DNA of 64,000 nt from Bog-159 sp963738375 (lineage in GTDB: Bacteria; Acidobacteriota; Terriglobia; Bryobacterales; Bryobacteraceae): contig CAVTWL010000006.1 of NCBI GenBank assembly GCA_963738375.1, forward strand, positions 930,001-994,000, in the 5' to 3' direction. The translations under genes and the position numbers were made by a program. Below, one piece after another: positions 55,280-64,000 of the stretch (its first letter is position 1; each line of letters starts with the position of its first letter). Under the pieces are notes generated by a model, which was not told the origin of the DNA, made no database searches, and worked only from the letters and a program-made list of their open reading frames with translations.

Positions 55280-55804
55280 GTAATTATTCGATAACTGCGG
55301 TATTAGTCGGAGTATTAGACTAGTTACCCGCCTGAATCTAAACAGAAAAAACATTTCGATAAAAGTATTTTATTTTGCCGATCTCGTTTGCCCGATCGAC
55401 CGCTGCTTGCAAGCTCAGTACCGCCGGAACTTACAGGTTGACATTTGTCGTCGTCGCGATGGGGCCTGAAGCAGCTGGGCTGTTATCGAATTGTGCGCCA
55501 CATCAGGCGAAATGACGCTGAAAAGGATTTGAATTTCTGCTTTGACCGATTGATGGCAGTTAGATTTTTGGCATTTGCCCACAATGAACACGTATTGGAA
55601 TCGAATTGCGGAAAAAACTCAGCCGGATTTGAAACGTTTGGGGGGGGATGTGTCACGTCCTTATATATACCCAGTCAATGCCAATGTTTTGGCCGGTCGC
55701 GCGCCCGTCAAGCCGGCGCGTGCCTTCTCCCGGCGTTGCCGGTGGTATTTCGGTGTGAATCAGGCCACAATAGGCAGGAGAGGGCTAAGAAACTGGGCGT
55801 TCAT
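55280..55804. other. Divergent intergenic region between the polysaccharide operon and the TonB gene
   Basis: No gene is recognised. It is AT-richer than its surroundings around 55280-55400. An upstream extension of the receptor's frame to 55445 is open, but translates to sequence with no signal peptide or conservation, so I do not treat it as coding. A G8 run lies at about 55639-55646. Confidence 0.45.
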
Positions 55805-58800
55805 GTGGCGAGGTTTGCAAGCGGGCGGATGTGGGCGGCCGCCGTTTGGCTGACGGTGACGGCAGCCGTTCCGGCGATGGCACAAGTGGGTGGGAGTATT
55901 TCGGGGAGGGTGGAAGACGCTTCGGGTGGGCCGGTGACCGGCGCGACGGTTACGGTCACGAGCCTGGAGACGAGCACCTCGCGATCGGGGTCGACGGACG
56001 CGGAGGGGAACTACAAGGTGCTCGCGTTGCCGCTGGGGCCGCAAGACGTGAAGGCTGGAAAGGCGGGCTTCAAGACGGCGCTGCGGACGGGGGTGATTCT
56101 GGGCATCGGGCAGGAAGCTGTGATCAACCTGCGGTTGGAGGTCGGCGAACTGAGCCAGCAGGTTACCGTTGCGGAGCCGGCTCCGGTGGTGAACACGACC
56201 ACGGCATCGATTGCCGGGGTGGTGGGGGAACGCGAAGTGAAAGAGCTGCCTTTGAACGGGCGGAGCTTCGACAATCTGATCACACTGAATCCCGGAGCGA
56301 TCAATTACAGCGCGTTGAAGAGCGCGGGGACGAGCACAAGCAACGGCAACATCTTCTCGGTGGACGGACGGAGGACGGCCGAGAATCTGGTGCTGCTGAA
56401 CGGGATTGAATACATGGGGGCGAGCCAGCTTGCGGTGACGCCGGGGGGGGTGAGCGGGGAGCTGTTGGGCATCGACGCGATCCGGGAGTTCAATGTTCTG
56501 ACGGACACTTATGGCGCGGAGTATGGCAAGCGGGCCGGGGCACAGGTTAGCGTGGCTACTCAATCGGGGGGTAATGCGCCGCACGGATCGCTTTTCGAAT
56601 TCTTGAGGAACAGCGCGTTCGACGCACGGAATTTTTTCGACCAGGGCAGTGTGCCGCCGTTCCGGAGGAACCAGTTCGGAGGGGCTTTGGGCGGGCCTTT
56701 GCGAAAGGACAAGCTGTTCCTGTTTGGAAACTATGAAGGCTTCCGGCAGGCGCTGGCGGTGAGCAATGTGTCGGTCGTGCCGGACGCGGAGGCGCGGCTG
56801 GGGCTGCTGCCGAACGCCAGCGGGGTATACAAGCCGGTGGCCAATCTGAATCCGGCGATGCTTCCTTATATGGCGTTCTGGCCGCAGGCGAACGGGCCGG
56901 AGCGGCTGGTGGGAGGGCTGCCGACGGGGACGGCGCTGGCATACAACAATCCGCGGCAACCGGTGCGGGAAGACTTTGGCACGATGCGAGCCGATTACGC
57001 CATCAACAGCCGCGATTCGCTTGCCGCTGTATATACGATCGACGACGGGGATACGACGATTCCGCTGGCCGATCCGCTGTTCGCGTCGTACGAGACGCTG
57101 CGGTCGCAAGTGGCGAGCGCGCAGGAGACACACATTTTTTCGTCGCGGATTTTGAATACGTTCACGGCAGGGTATTCGCGGGCGGCATTCAATCTGGATT
57201 CGCTGCCGCTGGCGACGTTTCCGGCGAGCGATTCTTTCGTGAGCGGGTTGGGGCCGGGGGGAATAGTCATCGGAGGAGGGGTGACGACGACGGGGTTAGG
57301 ATCAATCACTTCGGCGGGGCCGAACAATGCCGCGGGCGTGTGGAACCGGCGCAATCTATTTACGGCGAGCGACAGCATCCAGATTGTGCAGGGCATCCAC
57401 CAGATTTCGGCGGGGGTTTGGTGGCAGAGGCTGCAGGACAACGAAGACAGCGCGTCGCGGCAGTTGGGACAGGCCAGTTTCGCCAGCCTGACGACGTTTC
57501 TGCAAGGCAAGGTAACGACGTTTCAGGCCGTGCCGACGGCCTCGAACTGGGCTGGAGAAGTTTGTTCGGCGCGTGGTATATGGAAGATACGATGAAACTG
57601 CGCCGCGGCTGACGCTGGAGGTGGGCATCCGGCACGAGTCGAGCAGCGGTTGGAACGAAGAGGCGGGACGCGCGGCGAATTACGTGACCAACGGCAACGG
57701 AGTACTGGTAACGGCTCCGATCACCGGGAACTCGGCCTTTACGCAGAACAACGCGAAGTGGCTGTTCGGTCCGCGTGCCGCGCTGGCTTGGGATATCGGC
57801 GGCAATGGCCGGACGGTGCTGCGGGCGGGCTTTGGGACTTACTACTCGCTGATCGACGATTTAAGCTTTCTGTTGAATTCGCTGCCGCCTTATAATGGCG
57901 CGCTGACGTTCGCGGGTGCGTCCCTGCCTTCGATCCTGCCGATTCAGCGCAATGCGACTGCGCCGCCTTCGTGCGGTCCGGGCGTGCCGCCGCCGTGCAC
58001 CACTTTCGCGCCTCAAGGCGTACAGCCGAATGCGAAAACACCGGCGGTGCAGGAGTGGCGTTTGACGCTGGAGCGGCAATTGGAGCGCAATACGGTGCTG
58101 CGGTTGTCGTATGTGGGGTCGTTCGGGTATCACGGTTTATTGAGCATGGATCCGAATTCGATTGCCGCGCAGATTTGCGCGCAGCGCCGCGGGCTGCAAG
58201 GCGGGCGGGAACGGAGCGGCGACGAGCACGGTGGCGGAAGGGACGCAGTATATACCCGTGGGTACGCTGCCGAATCCGTATCTGGGCGCCGGCTTCTTCT
58301 GGTACACGGAAGGGAACAGCAGCTACAACGCGCTGCAGGTGGACGTGAAGCGCCGGCTGGCGCGGGGACTGGAATTTCGCGCGAACTACACGTGGTCGAA
58401 GAGCCTGGACATGAATTCGGCGCTAACGGGCGCTCAGGCAAACAATCAGGCGCAGATGATTCTGGATATCAACGATCTGCGCAGGGACTGGGGGCCGTCG
58501 GCATTGAACGCGACCAGCACGGCCAGCATTTCGACCGACTTATGCGCTGCCGTTGTGGCGGGAGAAGCGGTGGCTGGGCGGATGGCAGATCAACGGCATC
58601 GCGACGCTGTTGAGCGGTTTTCCGTTTACTCCGCAGATTGGGGCGAACCGGTCGGGAGATGGAGACACGCGCAATCCGGACCGGCCGTCTTTGAATCCGG
58701 GCTTCAGCGGTCCGGTGATTTTGGGCAGCGCGAACGAGTGGTTCAATCCTAATGCGTTCGTGCTTCCCGCCGCGGGCACTTATGGGGATCTGGGGCGGGG

Positions 58801-59041
58801 AACTTACAGAGGGCCGGGCTTGGCGGACCTGGATATATCGTTGGGAAAGAATTTTCAGGTGGCGGAAAAGATCAGCCTGCGGTTTCGTTCCGAGTTTTTC
58901 AACGTCCTGAACCACACGAACCTGGGGACGCCGAATGCGATTGTTTTTTCGGGGACGGCGGTGAGTCCGTCGGCGGGGCTGATCACGACGACGGCGACTA
59001 CTTCGCGCCAGATTCAATTCGGATTGAAGCTGGTATTTTAG
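55805..59041 (+). CDS. TonB-dependent receptor, Oar-like with carboxypeptidase-regulatory domain (frame broken)
   Basis: About 1,075 residues. The GTG at 55805 or ATG at 55829 opens a signal peptide (MWAAAVWLTVTAAVPAMAQ). GSISGRVEDASGGPVTGATV is the carboxypeptidase-regulatory-like domain. VKELPLNGRSFDNLITLNPG and EFNVLTDTYGAEYGKRAGAQ are plug segments; NAPHGSLFEFLRNSAFDARN and RNQFGGALGGPLRKDKLFLF start the barrel. WRSLFGAWYMEDTMKL, VQEWRLTLERQLERNTVLRL and LNVLNHTNLGTPN-like ends (RSEFFNVLNHTNLGTPNAIV) follow. Frames change near 57550, 57600, 58170 and 58540. Ends in the usual barrel strand FGLKLVF. Probable uptake of large glycans or peptides. Confidence 0.87.
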
Positions 59042-59054
59042 TCAGGAGTCTATT

Positions 59055-59913
59055 ATGGCGTTTTGTCAGAATTGTGGAGCGCAAATGAGCGGCGCGTTCT
59101 GTACTGCCTGCGGCACGCAGGCGAAAGGGGCGGCGGTTCCGGCAGCCCCCACGGCCCCTGGAATGGAGGCTTCCGCGATGCAGCCCCGAAAGACGAGTCC
59201 GCTTGTATGGGTACTGGTTGCGATCGTGGGGCTCTTTCATATTGATCGGTATTGGGGTGATCGGGGCGGGAGTGTTCGTGCTGCACAAAGCCAGGCAGGC
59301 GGGGCTGGATCCGGACTTGATGCGGCACAATCCGGGGCTTGCGGTGGGCAAACTGCTGGCGGCGACCAATCCGGATCTGGAAGTGATCTCGGTGGATGAC
59401 GGGCAGGGGCGGATCACGATCAAGCAGAAGTCGTCGGGCAAGACGATGACGATGACCTTTGACGACGCGAAGCACGGTCGATTCACATTTCGGGAAGACG
59501 GGAAAGACGCGGTGACGCTGGAGGCGCACGGGGAAGGGGACACGGGCAGCCTGCAGATGAAGTCGGGGACGGAATCGATGACGTTTGGGGCGAACCAGGG
59601 GAAGCTGCCATCGTGGATTCCGGCGTATCCGGGCGGGAGCGCGCTGAACACGTTCAGCATGAGCGGCAAGGATGGCGCGGCGGCGAACTTTCAGTTTTCG
59701 ACGGCGGATGGGGTGAAGGACGTAGTGGCGTTTTACGAGCGGGGATTGAAGGATAACGGATTCAAGATTACGGCGACGAGCACCGGGGAATCGAGCGGGG
59801 GATCGGGGGGGCTGGTGACGGCGGAGGATGCGGCGAACAAACGGAGCGTGATGGTGGCGGTGGGGACGAATGGGAAGGGCACGGCGGTGACGGTGACGTA
59901 CTCGCAGAAGTAG
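59055..59913 (+). CDS. Zinc-ribbon membrane protein of unknown function (one frame break)
   Basis: About 285 residues. MAFCQNCGAQMSGAFCTACG is an N-terminal zinc ribbon with two CxxC pairs. A Pro/Ala linker follows, then a transmembrane helix split by a frame break near 59240 (SPLVWVLVAIVGLF with LIGIGVIGAGVFVLHKARQ). The remainder is likely periplasmic beta-rich sequence (VDDGQGRITIKQKSSGKTMT, WIPAYPGGSALNTFSMSGKD, VKDVVAFYERGLKDNGFKI), resembling a membrane-anchored DUF with a C-terminal ferredoxin-like lobe. A CAGGAG ribosome-binding site precedes the start. It follows the receptor by 13 bp. Confidence 0.72.
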
Positions 59914-59934
59914 GGGCACGGTTGGCGCTGGGGG

Positions 59935-60009
59935 ATGGCGAAAACGAAGGTTTACGATGCGCTAGTCGTGGGGTCCGGCGCCAGGGGCGGGAGCCGGGCT
60001 GGACTTTGA
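59935..60009 (+). pseudogene. Fragment duplicating the start of a GMC oxidoreductase gene
   Basis: The frame reads MAKTKVYDALVVGSGARGGS then RAGL and stops. It is nearly identical to the first 17 codons of the GMC oxidoreductase at 63380, and the identity begins 8-10 bp before the ATG. Divergence begins at about 59992. It looks like the left relic of a duplication around an inserted segment. Confidence 0.8.
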
Positions 60010-60335
60010 TCGCACGAATACCGAGGCGTGACGATGCGGCCAGACGACCACATCAAGGCGCTGGGGGCGGTATAGACGATCATCACCGTCTGGGAGTGTT
60101 GTAGGGCACCGTCGTCGGCTCGCTGGAGGAACGTCACTTGCGCCACTTTGCCGGCGGCTATTTCGGCCGGCGTCGAGGGCGTTGGTAGGTCCAATTTCCT
60201 GCCTCCCGCCCACATTCATTGCTCGGCTGGGGAAAGTGTCAAGCCAAAGGTTTGGGGGGCGTCAAATGCCGCGAATGCGCCAGTGCTATACTTTGGGCCA
60301 TACCGACGCGAGTGATGGTCTAGAAGGAAACCCCG
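60010..60335. other. No recognised gene
   Basis: A minus-strand open frame (60215 to 59952) includes PTPSTPAEIAAGKVAQVTFL and ALQHSQTVMIVYTAPSALMW, which look protein-like and could be the truncated 5' part of a larger gene. I do not recognise the family and the frame is cut by the GMC fragment. Confidence 0.35.
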
Positions 60336-61142
60336 ATGAAATGTGTAGTGCTGATGGTGCTCCTGTGCTCGGCGGCCGCTGCGTCCCCGAAGCAGCCTGA
60401 ATTTTTTGCCCGCCGAGATTATTCGTCGGTGTTTGGCACCGTAATAGTGGGCGACGTAAATGGGGATGGAATTCCCGATATTGTTGCGACTACGGGCGGA
60501 GACACGATCAAGACATTGTTAGGAAACGGTGACGGGACGTTTCGGACTGGGCCTTCCACGACTGTTTCGTGGCGCTACGTCAGCGAAGGTGTCGCGGTTG
60601 ATGTCAACGGAGACGGCATACTCGACCTCGTTTTGATGGGTGGTCTGTACGGTGTACAAATTCCAGCCGGCCTTGGTGTGTTTTTGGGCAATGGAGACGG
60701 CACCTTCCAGGAGCCGGTCCTCTACCAGACAGGGACAAACTCGATTCTCGGCCTTCCAGTCGCGGGTGACTTTAATGGCGATGGGATTACAGATTTTGCG
60801 GTGCCCTCAGAAGGCGGTATTTGGTTGTTCACCGGCAAGGGGGGCGGCGCGCTGAGCGCGGGGGTTTTGATGTCCATAGCCGGACTTCAAAGCGCAGATA
60901 TGGTGGGGGCCGACTTCAATGGAGATGGCAAACTTGATCTGGCAGTTGCTACGCTCCCAGGTTTTATTCTGGTGTTAGGGAACGGCGACGGAACCTTTCG
61001 AACGCCCGTGGCCTACAACGCAGGGGCTTCTGGGGCTCAGCTTATACACCACGTCACCGGCCGTCCCGAAAATGTTAGATTTCGAATCGAGAATTACACC
61101 CGACTGCGGGTTGGACCCCCCCGAAAATCCCGGACCCAGTGA
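60336..61142 (+). CDS. FG-GAP/VCBS-repeat secreted protein, truncated
   Basis: Signal peptide MKCVVLMVLLCSAAAASPKQ, then at least four beta-propeller repeats with calcium-binding loops: VGDVNGDGIPDIVATTGGDT, GNGDGTFRTGPS, VDVNGDGILDLVLMGGLYG, AGDFNGDGITDFAVPSEGGI and ADFNGDGKLDLAVATLPGFI. Such propellers usually have seven blades. After GNGDGTFRTPVAYNAGASG (about 61035) the frame enters sequence antisense to the next gene, so residues from there on are an artefact of a junction. The real protein is truncated. Confidence 0.8.
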   Translation: MKCVVLMVLLCSAAAASPKQPEFFARRDYSSVFGTVIVGDVNGDGIPDIVATTGGDTIKTLLGNGDGTFRTGPSTTVSWRYVSEGVAVDVNGDGILDLVLMGGLYGVQIPAGLGVFLGNGDGTFQEPVLYQTGTNSILGLPVAGDFNGDGITDFAVPSEGGIWLFTGKGGGALSAGVLMSIAGLQSADMVGADFNGDGKLDLAVATLPGFILVLGNGDGTFRTPVAYNAGASGAQLIHHVTGRPENVRFRIENYTRLRVGPPRKSRTQ

Positions 61143-61844
61143 CAGCAGAACCGTCTCCTGACCAGAAGGGCTGCACTCGTAAACGGTTCCCTCATTGTCC
61201 AGCCCCCCGGTGTACGTAGTTCCATACAGATTTCCCGAGGGTCCCAATGTCAAGCCCGCGTAGGGATTCGCTCCGTCGGGTCTGCCGGAGAACGTGTATA
61301 GGACCGACTCTTGTCCCGACTGAGTAATCTTCCAGACGACCCCGGCGTTCGAAAGCCCGCCGTAATACGTCGTACCGTAGAGGTTCCCGGCGGAATCAAT
61401 TGTCACCCCAGAATATGGATTGCTCCCGTCGGTTCCGCCCACGAAGCTGTGGAGGACGGTCTCTTGGCCCGAAGTGCTGAGTTTGTACACGGTCCCCAGG
61501 CCAGCGCTACCGCCGCCCTCGGTCGTACCGTATAGATTGCCGGAGGTATCAAGGGTCACGCCCGCGTACGGCCCGCTGCCATCCGTGGGATCTCCCAGAA
61601 ACGTATAGAGCACGCGGTATTTTCCTGCCGAGCTGTACTCGAATACCACTCCCGATTGACTGACTCCACCGCCGCCGTAGGCAGTCCCATAAAGATTGCC
61701 GGACGCGTCCTGAGTCAGCGTGCCAACCGGCCCCGCACCGCCTGGGTATTCACCGAAGTTAAGAAGGACTTTCTCGGTTAGCGTCTGCGCTCTTAGCACA
61801 GGAATGCAAACGGAGCAGAGGAGAAGGAGGCGTGATGGTTTCAT
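60975..61844 (-). CDS. NLYGTT-repeat secreted protein (TIGR03803-like), C-terminally truncated
   Basis: Signal peptide MKPSRLLLLCSVCIPVLRAQ (start 61844, matching the paralogue's layout). Repeats of about 36-43 residues carry the core DASGNLYGTAYGGGG, DTSGNLYGTTEGGG, DSAGNLYGTTYYGG and GPSGNLYGTTYTGG, as in the choice-anchored repeat family TIGR03803. The last residues after DVVYKLSP (near 61040) are encoded by sequence belonging to the convergent VCBS gene, so the natural 3' end is lost. Both genes are cut at the same junction. Confidence 0.8.
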   Translation of the reverse strand: MKPSRLLLLCSVCIPVLRAQTLTEKVLLNFGEYPGGAGPVGTLTQDASGNLYGTAYGGGGVSQSGVVFEYSSAGKYRVLYTFLGDPTDGSGPYAGVTLDTSGNLYGTTEGGGSAGLGTVYKLSTSGQETVLHSFVGGTDGSNPYSGVTIDSAGNLYGTTYYGGLSNAGVVWKITQSGQESVLYTFSGRPDGANPYAGLTLGPSGNLYGTTYTGGLDNEGTVYECSPSGQETVLLSLGPGFSGGSNPQSGVILDSKSNIFGTAGDVVYKLSPRSPCVVGHGRSKGSVAVP

Positions 61845-61940
61845 CGCAAAAGTACCGGATCGGCGGTTGTGCCAGCGCGGCGGCGTTGACAAAACGCCGA
61901 GGCAGCATGTGGCGCACGCTCGTATACTCCCGTGCCCCTT

Positions 61941-63257
61941 TTACGGCGTCACCGAAAATACGGTGCCCTTGTTGGCGGTCCCGCCTAGGCTGGTCGTGCC
62001 GTACAGGACTCCGTTCGGGCTGAGTACCAATCCGCCGTAGGGAACTGATCCGTCGCCGTCTTCGCCGGTGAAGCCGTGAAGAATGGTTTCGGTCCAGGCG
62101 CCGCCTGGTGTGGTTGGCGGCGTTAATTGGAACACGCTGCCACAGCCAGTTGAACCGTAGTACGCGCAGGCCGAGGCTGATGCGACTCCGCCATAGGCAG
62201 TTGTTCCGTAAAGAACTCCATTTTCTCCCAGAGTAAGGCCTGCGTCGGGATAAGCGCCGTCTCCGTTCTCGCCCGTAAAACTATAAATTACAGTTTCGAG
62301 CCAAGGCCCTCCCGGCGTGGTTGGCGGGGTTAATTGGAAGACAGTACCACAACCCCCACTACTATAAAGGGCGCAATGCGAAGCGGACCCACCGCCTTGG
62401 GTTGTTCCGTATAATACCCCATCTCGTGCCGCAATCACTGGGCCTCTAGGGGAACAGCCGTCTGTTGGCCACCCCACAAAATCATGGATTGAAGTCGCCG
62501 CCCACCCGACCGCTCCATTGACTGGCGTGGCCTCATATGCAGTACCACAGTTACTGGCATCCGTCCCATAGAACGAGCCGCCTGAGCCGACTACCGCCGC
62601 CTGTGGTGCGGTCCCAATTGACACTTGATTCATGTCGACTACGACGTTGGGCTTCCACGATCCTCCGCTCTCTGATGGAGGCTCCAACAGAAATAAACTC
62701 CCGCCAACCCCTATCCGAAGCGCGCCACCTTCGCATGCATCCCACTCCGCGGTTCCGAGTAAGGAACCGCTCGGGGTTAGGGTCACCCCACCGTAAACGT
62801 TTCGCACACTGCAGCCACCTGGGAGCGCATAAAGAACACTCTCGCTCCAGGCACCGTCGGGACTGGCAGGCGGCACAACTTCAAAAACCGTTCCCCCGCC
62901 GATTCCGCCGGTCAGAGTTGAACCGAAGAGCACCCCGTTGCCAAAAGTCAAACCAGCGTACGGCCCCGCCCCGTCGGGACTATTGCCAAAACTGTGGAGT
63001 ATCGTTTTCGTCCACGCATCGCCTTCACCGGAGACTAACTCAAAGACGGTACCGGCTGCGCCGGTGCCGCCGCCGTAAGTTGTACCGAAGAGGTTGCCGT
63101 TTGTATTCCGGATCAGCGTTCCTTTTGGCTGGGAGCCATCAGCGCCGCCTTTGAAGTTGTAGATTCTGGAGTACCCGGCACTCTGTGCGGCCGCGATACT
63201 AACGGTGAGTATTGCCAGCAGCGCGAGTAGCGCGACGGCGGCGAGTGGACGTTTCAT
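61941..63257 (-). CDS. NLYGTT-repeat secreted protein (TIGR03803-like), complete
   Basis: A 438-residue exported protein with signal peptide MKRPLAAVALLALLAILTVS. Repeats carry NTNGNLFGTTYGGGTGAAGT, GNGVLFGSTLTGG, RDGVLYGTTQGGGSASH, GENGVLYGTTAYGGVAS and SPNGVLYGTTSLGGTANKGT, alternating with TVFQLTPPTTPGGPWLETVI. It is a diverged paralogue of its neighbour and ends normally in GTVFSVTP. Function of these repeats is unknown; a surface-exposed beta structure is likely. Confidence 0.82.
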   Translation of the reverse strand: MKRPLAAVALLALLAILTVSIAAAQSAGYSRIYNFKGGADGSQPKGTLIRNTNGNLFGTTYGGGTGAAGTVFELVSGEGDAWTKTILHSFGNSPDGAGPYAGLTFGNGVLFGSTLTGGIGGGTVFEVVPPASPDGAWSESVLYALPGGCSVRNVYGGVTLTPSGSLLGTAEWDACEGGALRIGVGGSLFLLEPPSESGGSWKPNVVVDMNQVSIGTAPQAAVVGSGGSFYGTDASNCGTAYEATPVNGAVGWAATSIHDFVGWPTDGCSPRGPVIAARDGVLYGTTQGGGSASHCALYSSGGCGTVFQLTPPTTPGGPWLETVIYSFTGENGDGAYPDAGLTLGENGVLYGTTAYGGVASASACAYYGSTGCGSVFQLTPPTTPGGAWTETILHGFTGEDGDGSVPYGGLVLSPNGVLYGTTSLGGTANKGTVFSVTP

Positions 63258-63379
63258 GGGTGATTTCCCTCTAGGTGCTTGAATCAGTATACTCCCCGAG
63301 GCGTGCGGGTGGCACCCAACTGGGGCGCGTGGCAGGCGGGCACAACGCCCAGAAGTAGCGGTATGATCGACGCTGGGCG

Positions 63380-64000
63380 ATGGCGAAAACGAAGGTTTAC
63401 GATGCGCTGGTCGTGGGGTCGGGCGCGAGCGGCGGGTGGGTGGCGAAGGTTTTGACGGAGCAGGGCATGGAAGTGCTCGTGCTGGAGGCGGGGCCGCCAC
63501 GCATTCCGACGCGTGATTTCACGGAACACGTGTGGCCGTACCGCATGCGCTACCGCGGTTTCGGCGATCAGAAGACGCTGCTGCGGGAACAGCCGGTGCA
63601 GCGGTTATGCTACGCCTGCGACGAATACAGCCACCAGTTCTTTGTAAACGACCGGGAATTGCCGTACACGTTTCCCGAAGATAAGCCGTTTATGTGGATT
63701 CGCGGGCGGCAGGTGGGGGGAAGACGTTTTGTTGGGCGCGGGTGAGCTACCGGTTCAGCGACTTTGAATTTCAGGCAGCGGCGCGGGACGGCTATGGGGA
63801 GAACTGGCCGATTGCGTACAAGGATCTGGAGCCGTACTACGACAAGGTGGAGCGGTACATTGGCGTCAGCGGATCGGCGGAGGGCCTGCCGCAGTTTCCC
63901 GATGGCCGGTTCTTGCCGGCGATGAGGCTGTCGTGCGGCGAGGTCCATGCCGGCAAGATTGTGGAGAGCCGGTTCGGCTGGCGCATTATTCCGGACCGCA
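63380..64000 (+). CDS. GMC-type (glucose/choline) oxidoreductase, partial (one frame break)
   Basis: N-terminal part of an FAD-dependent GMC oxidoreductase, cut by the window edge. VYDALVVGSGASGGWVAKVL is the FAD-binding GxGxxG and MEVLVLEAGP its acidic strand end. FMWIRGRQVGGKTFCWARVS (read across a break near 63720, where a base is missing in a G run) is the family's signature. SDFEFQAAARDGYGENWPIA and YDKVERYIGVSGSAEGLPQF are typical of Acidobacteriota and Bacteroidetes sugar dehydrogenases. Its 5' 60 bp recur at 59925. Confidence 0.88.

Noticed and set aside
55445..55804. N-terminal extension of the TonB-dependent receptor to 55445
   Set aside because: The extra 120 residues precede the signal peptide and show no conservation or secretion signal of their own.

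Overview
The window looks like a chromosomal segment from a GC-rich member of the Acidobacteriota, probably Bryobacterales or Solibacter-like. The basis is inference from content: a TonB-dependent Oar-type receptor with a carboxypeptidase-like N-terminus, repeat proteins built on the NLYGTT motif, putative-Ig (He_PIG) secreted proteins, an L-rhamnose isomerase plus GH78 cassette, and a very large exopolysaccharide operon next to a JAMM protein. No rRNA, tRNA or cas gene was found. Many conserved genes are split by single-base indels, most often one extra base. I treat these as probable sequence or assembly errors, and annotate one gene across each set of frames.

Layout. 0.3-9.8 kb: a complex I operon on the + strand, nuoC-D-I-J-K-L-M-N-H. 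9.8-10.6 kb: a small membrane-anchored protein of unknown role. 10.6-15.0 kb: a minus-strand L-rhamnose cassette (sugar isomerase, secreted alpha-L-rhamnosidase, NmrA-type reductase). 15.0-24.5 kb: an accessory region. It holds a small acidobacterial gene with four 22-bp repeats in its leader, a 5'-truncated IS256 transposase, a ~165-bp palindrome, a 3.7-kb toxin-antitoxin island (DUF4411 PIN/Xre-ImmA, VapBC, HicBA) bounded by inverted copies of a hairpin element whose stem pairs covary, an IS91-type element with its own tyrosine recombinase, and a dead VapBC pair. 24.5-31 kb: an OsmC protein, an arylsulfotransferase-like secreted protein and a 1,180-residue secreted protein with five He_PIG repeats and a glycosidase-like C-terminus. 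31-34 kb: perR-katG with a likely operator. 34.7 kb: a small secreted Cys-rich protein under a near-consensus promoter.

35.1-55.3 kb: a 20-kb minus-strand exopolysaccharide operon. In transcription order it encodes a NusG/RfaH-like antiterminator, two paralogous small DNA-binding-like proteins, Wza, Wzc (with tyrosine-kinase domain), Wzx, an acyltransferase, Wzy, glycosyltransferases and a LbH acyltransferase, WecG, a GDP-mannose 3,5-epimerase-like enzyme, the WbaP initiating transferase, VanZ, a JAMM metalloprotease-like protein, a TPR protein and an O-antigen-ligase-like protein. The whole Wzx/Wzy route from lipid-linked initiation to export is present, with an antiterminator suited to a long operon. 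55.8-64 kb: a TonB-dependent receptor, a zinc-ribbon membrane protein, and a 3.4-kb inserted segment of VCBS and NLYGTT repeat genes flanked by a direct repeat of the first ~60 bp of a GMC oxidoreductase gene, which runs off the right edge.

The best candidate for something undescribed is the toxin-antitoxin island at 17.57-21.29 kb with its paired covarying hairpin ends. Next are the 55-bp-periodic leader repeats at 15.8 kb, the JAMM and tandem RHH-like proteins of the polysaccharide operon, and the He_PIG-glycosidase protein.
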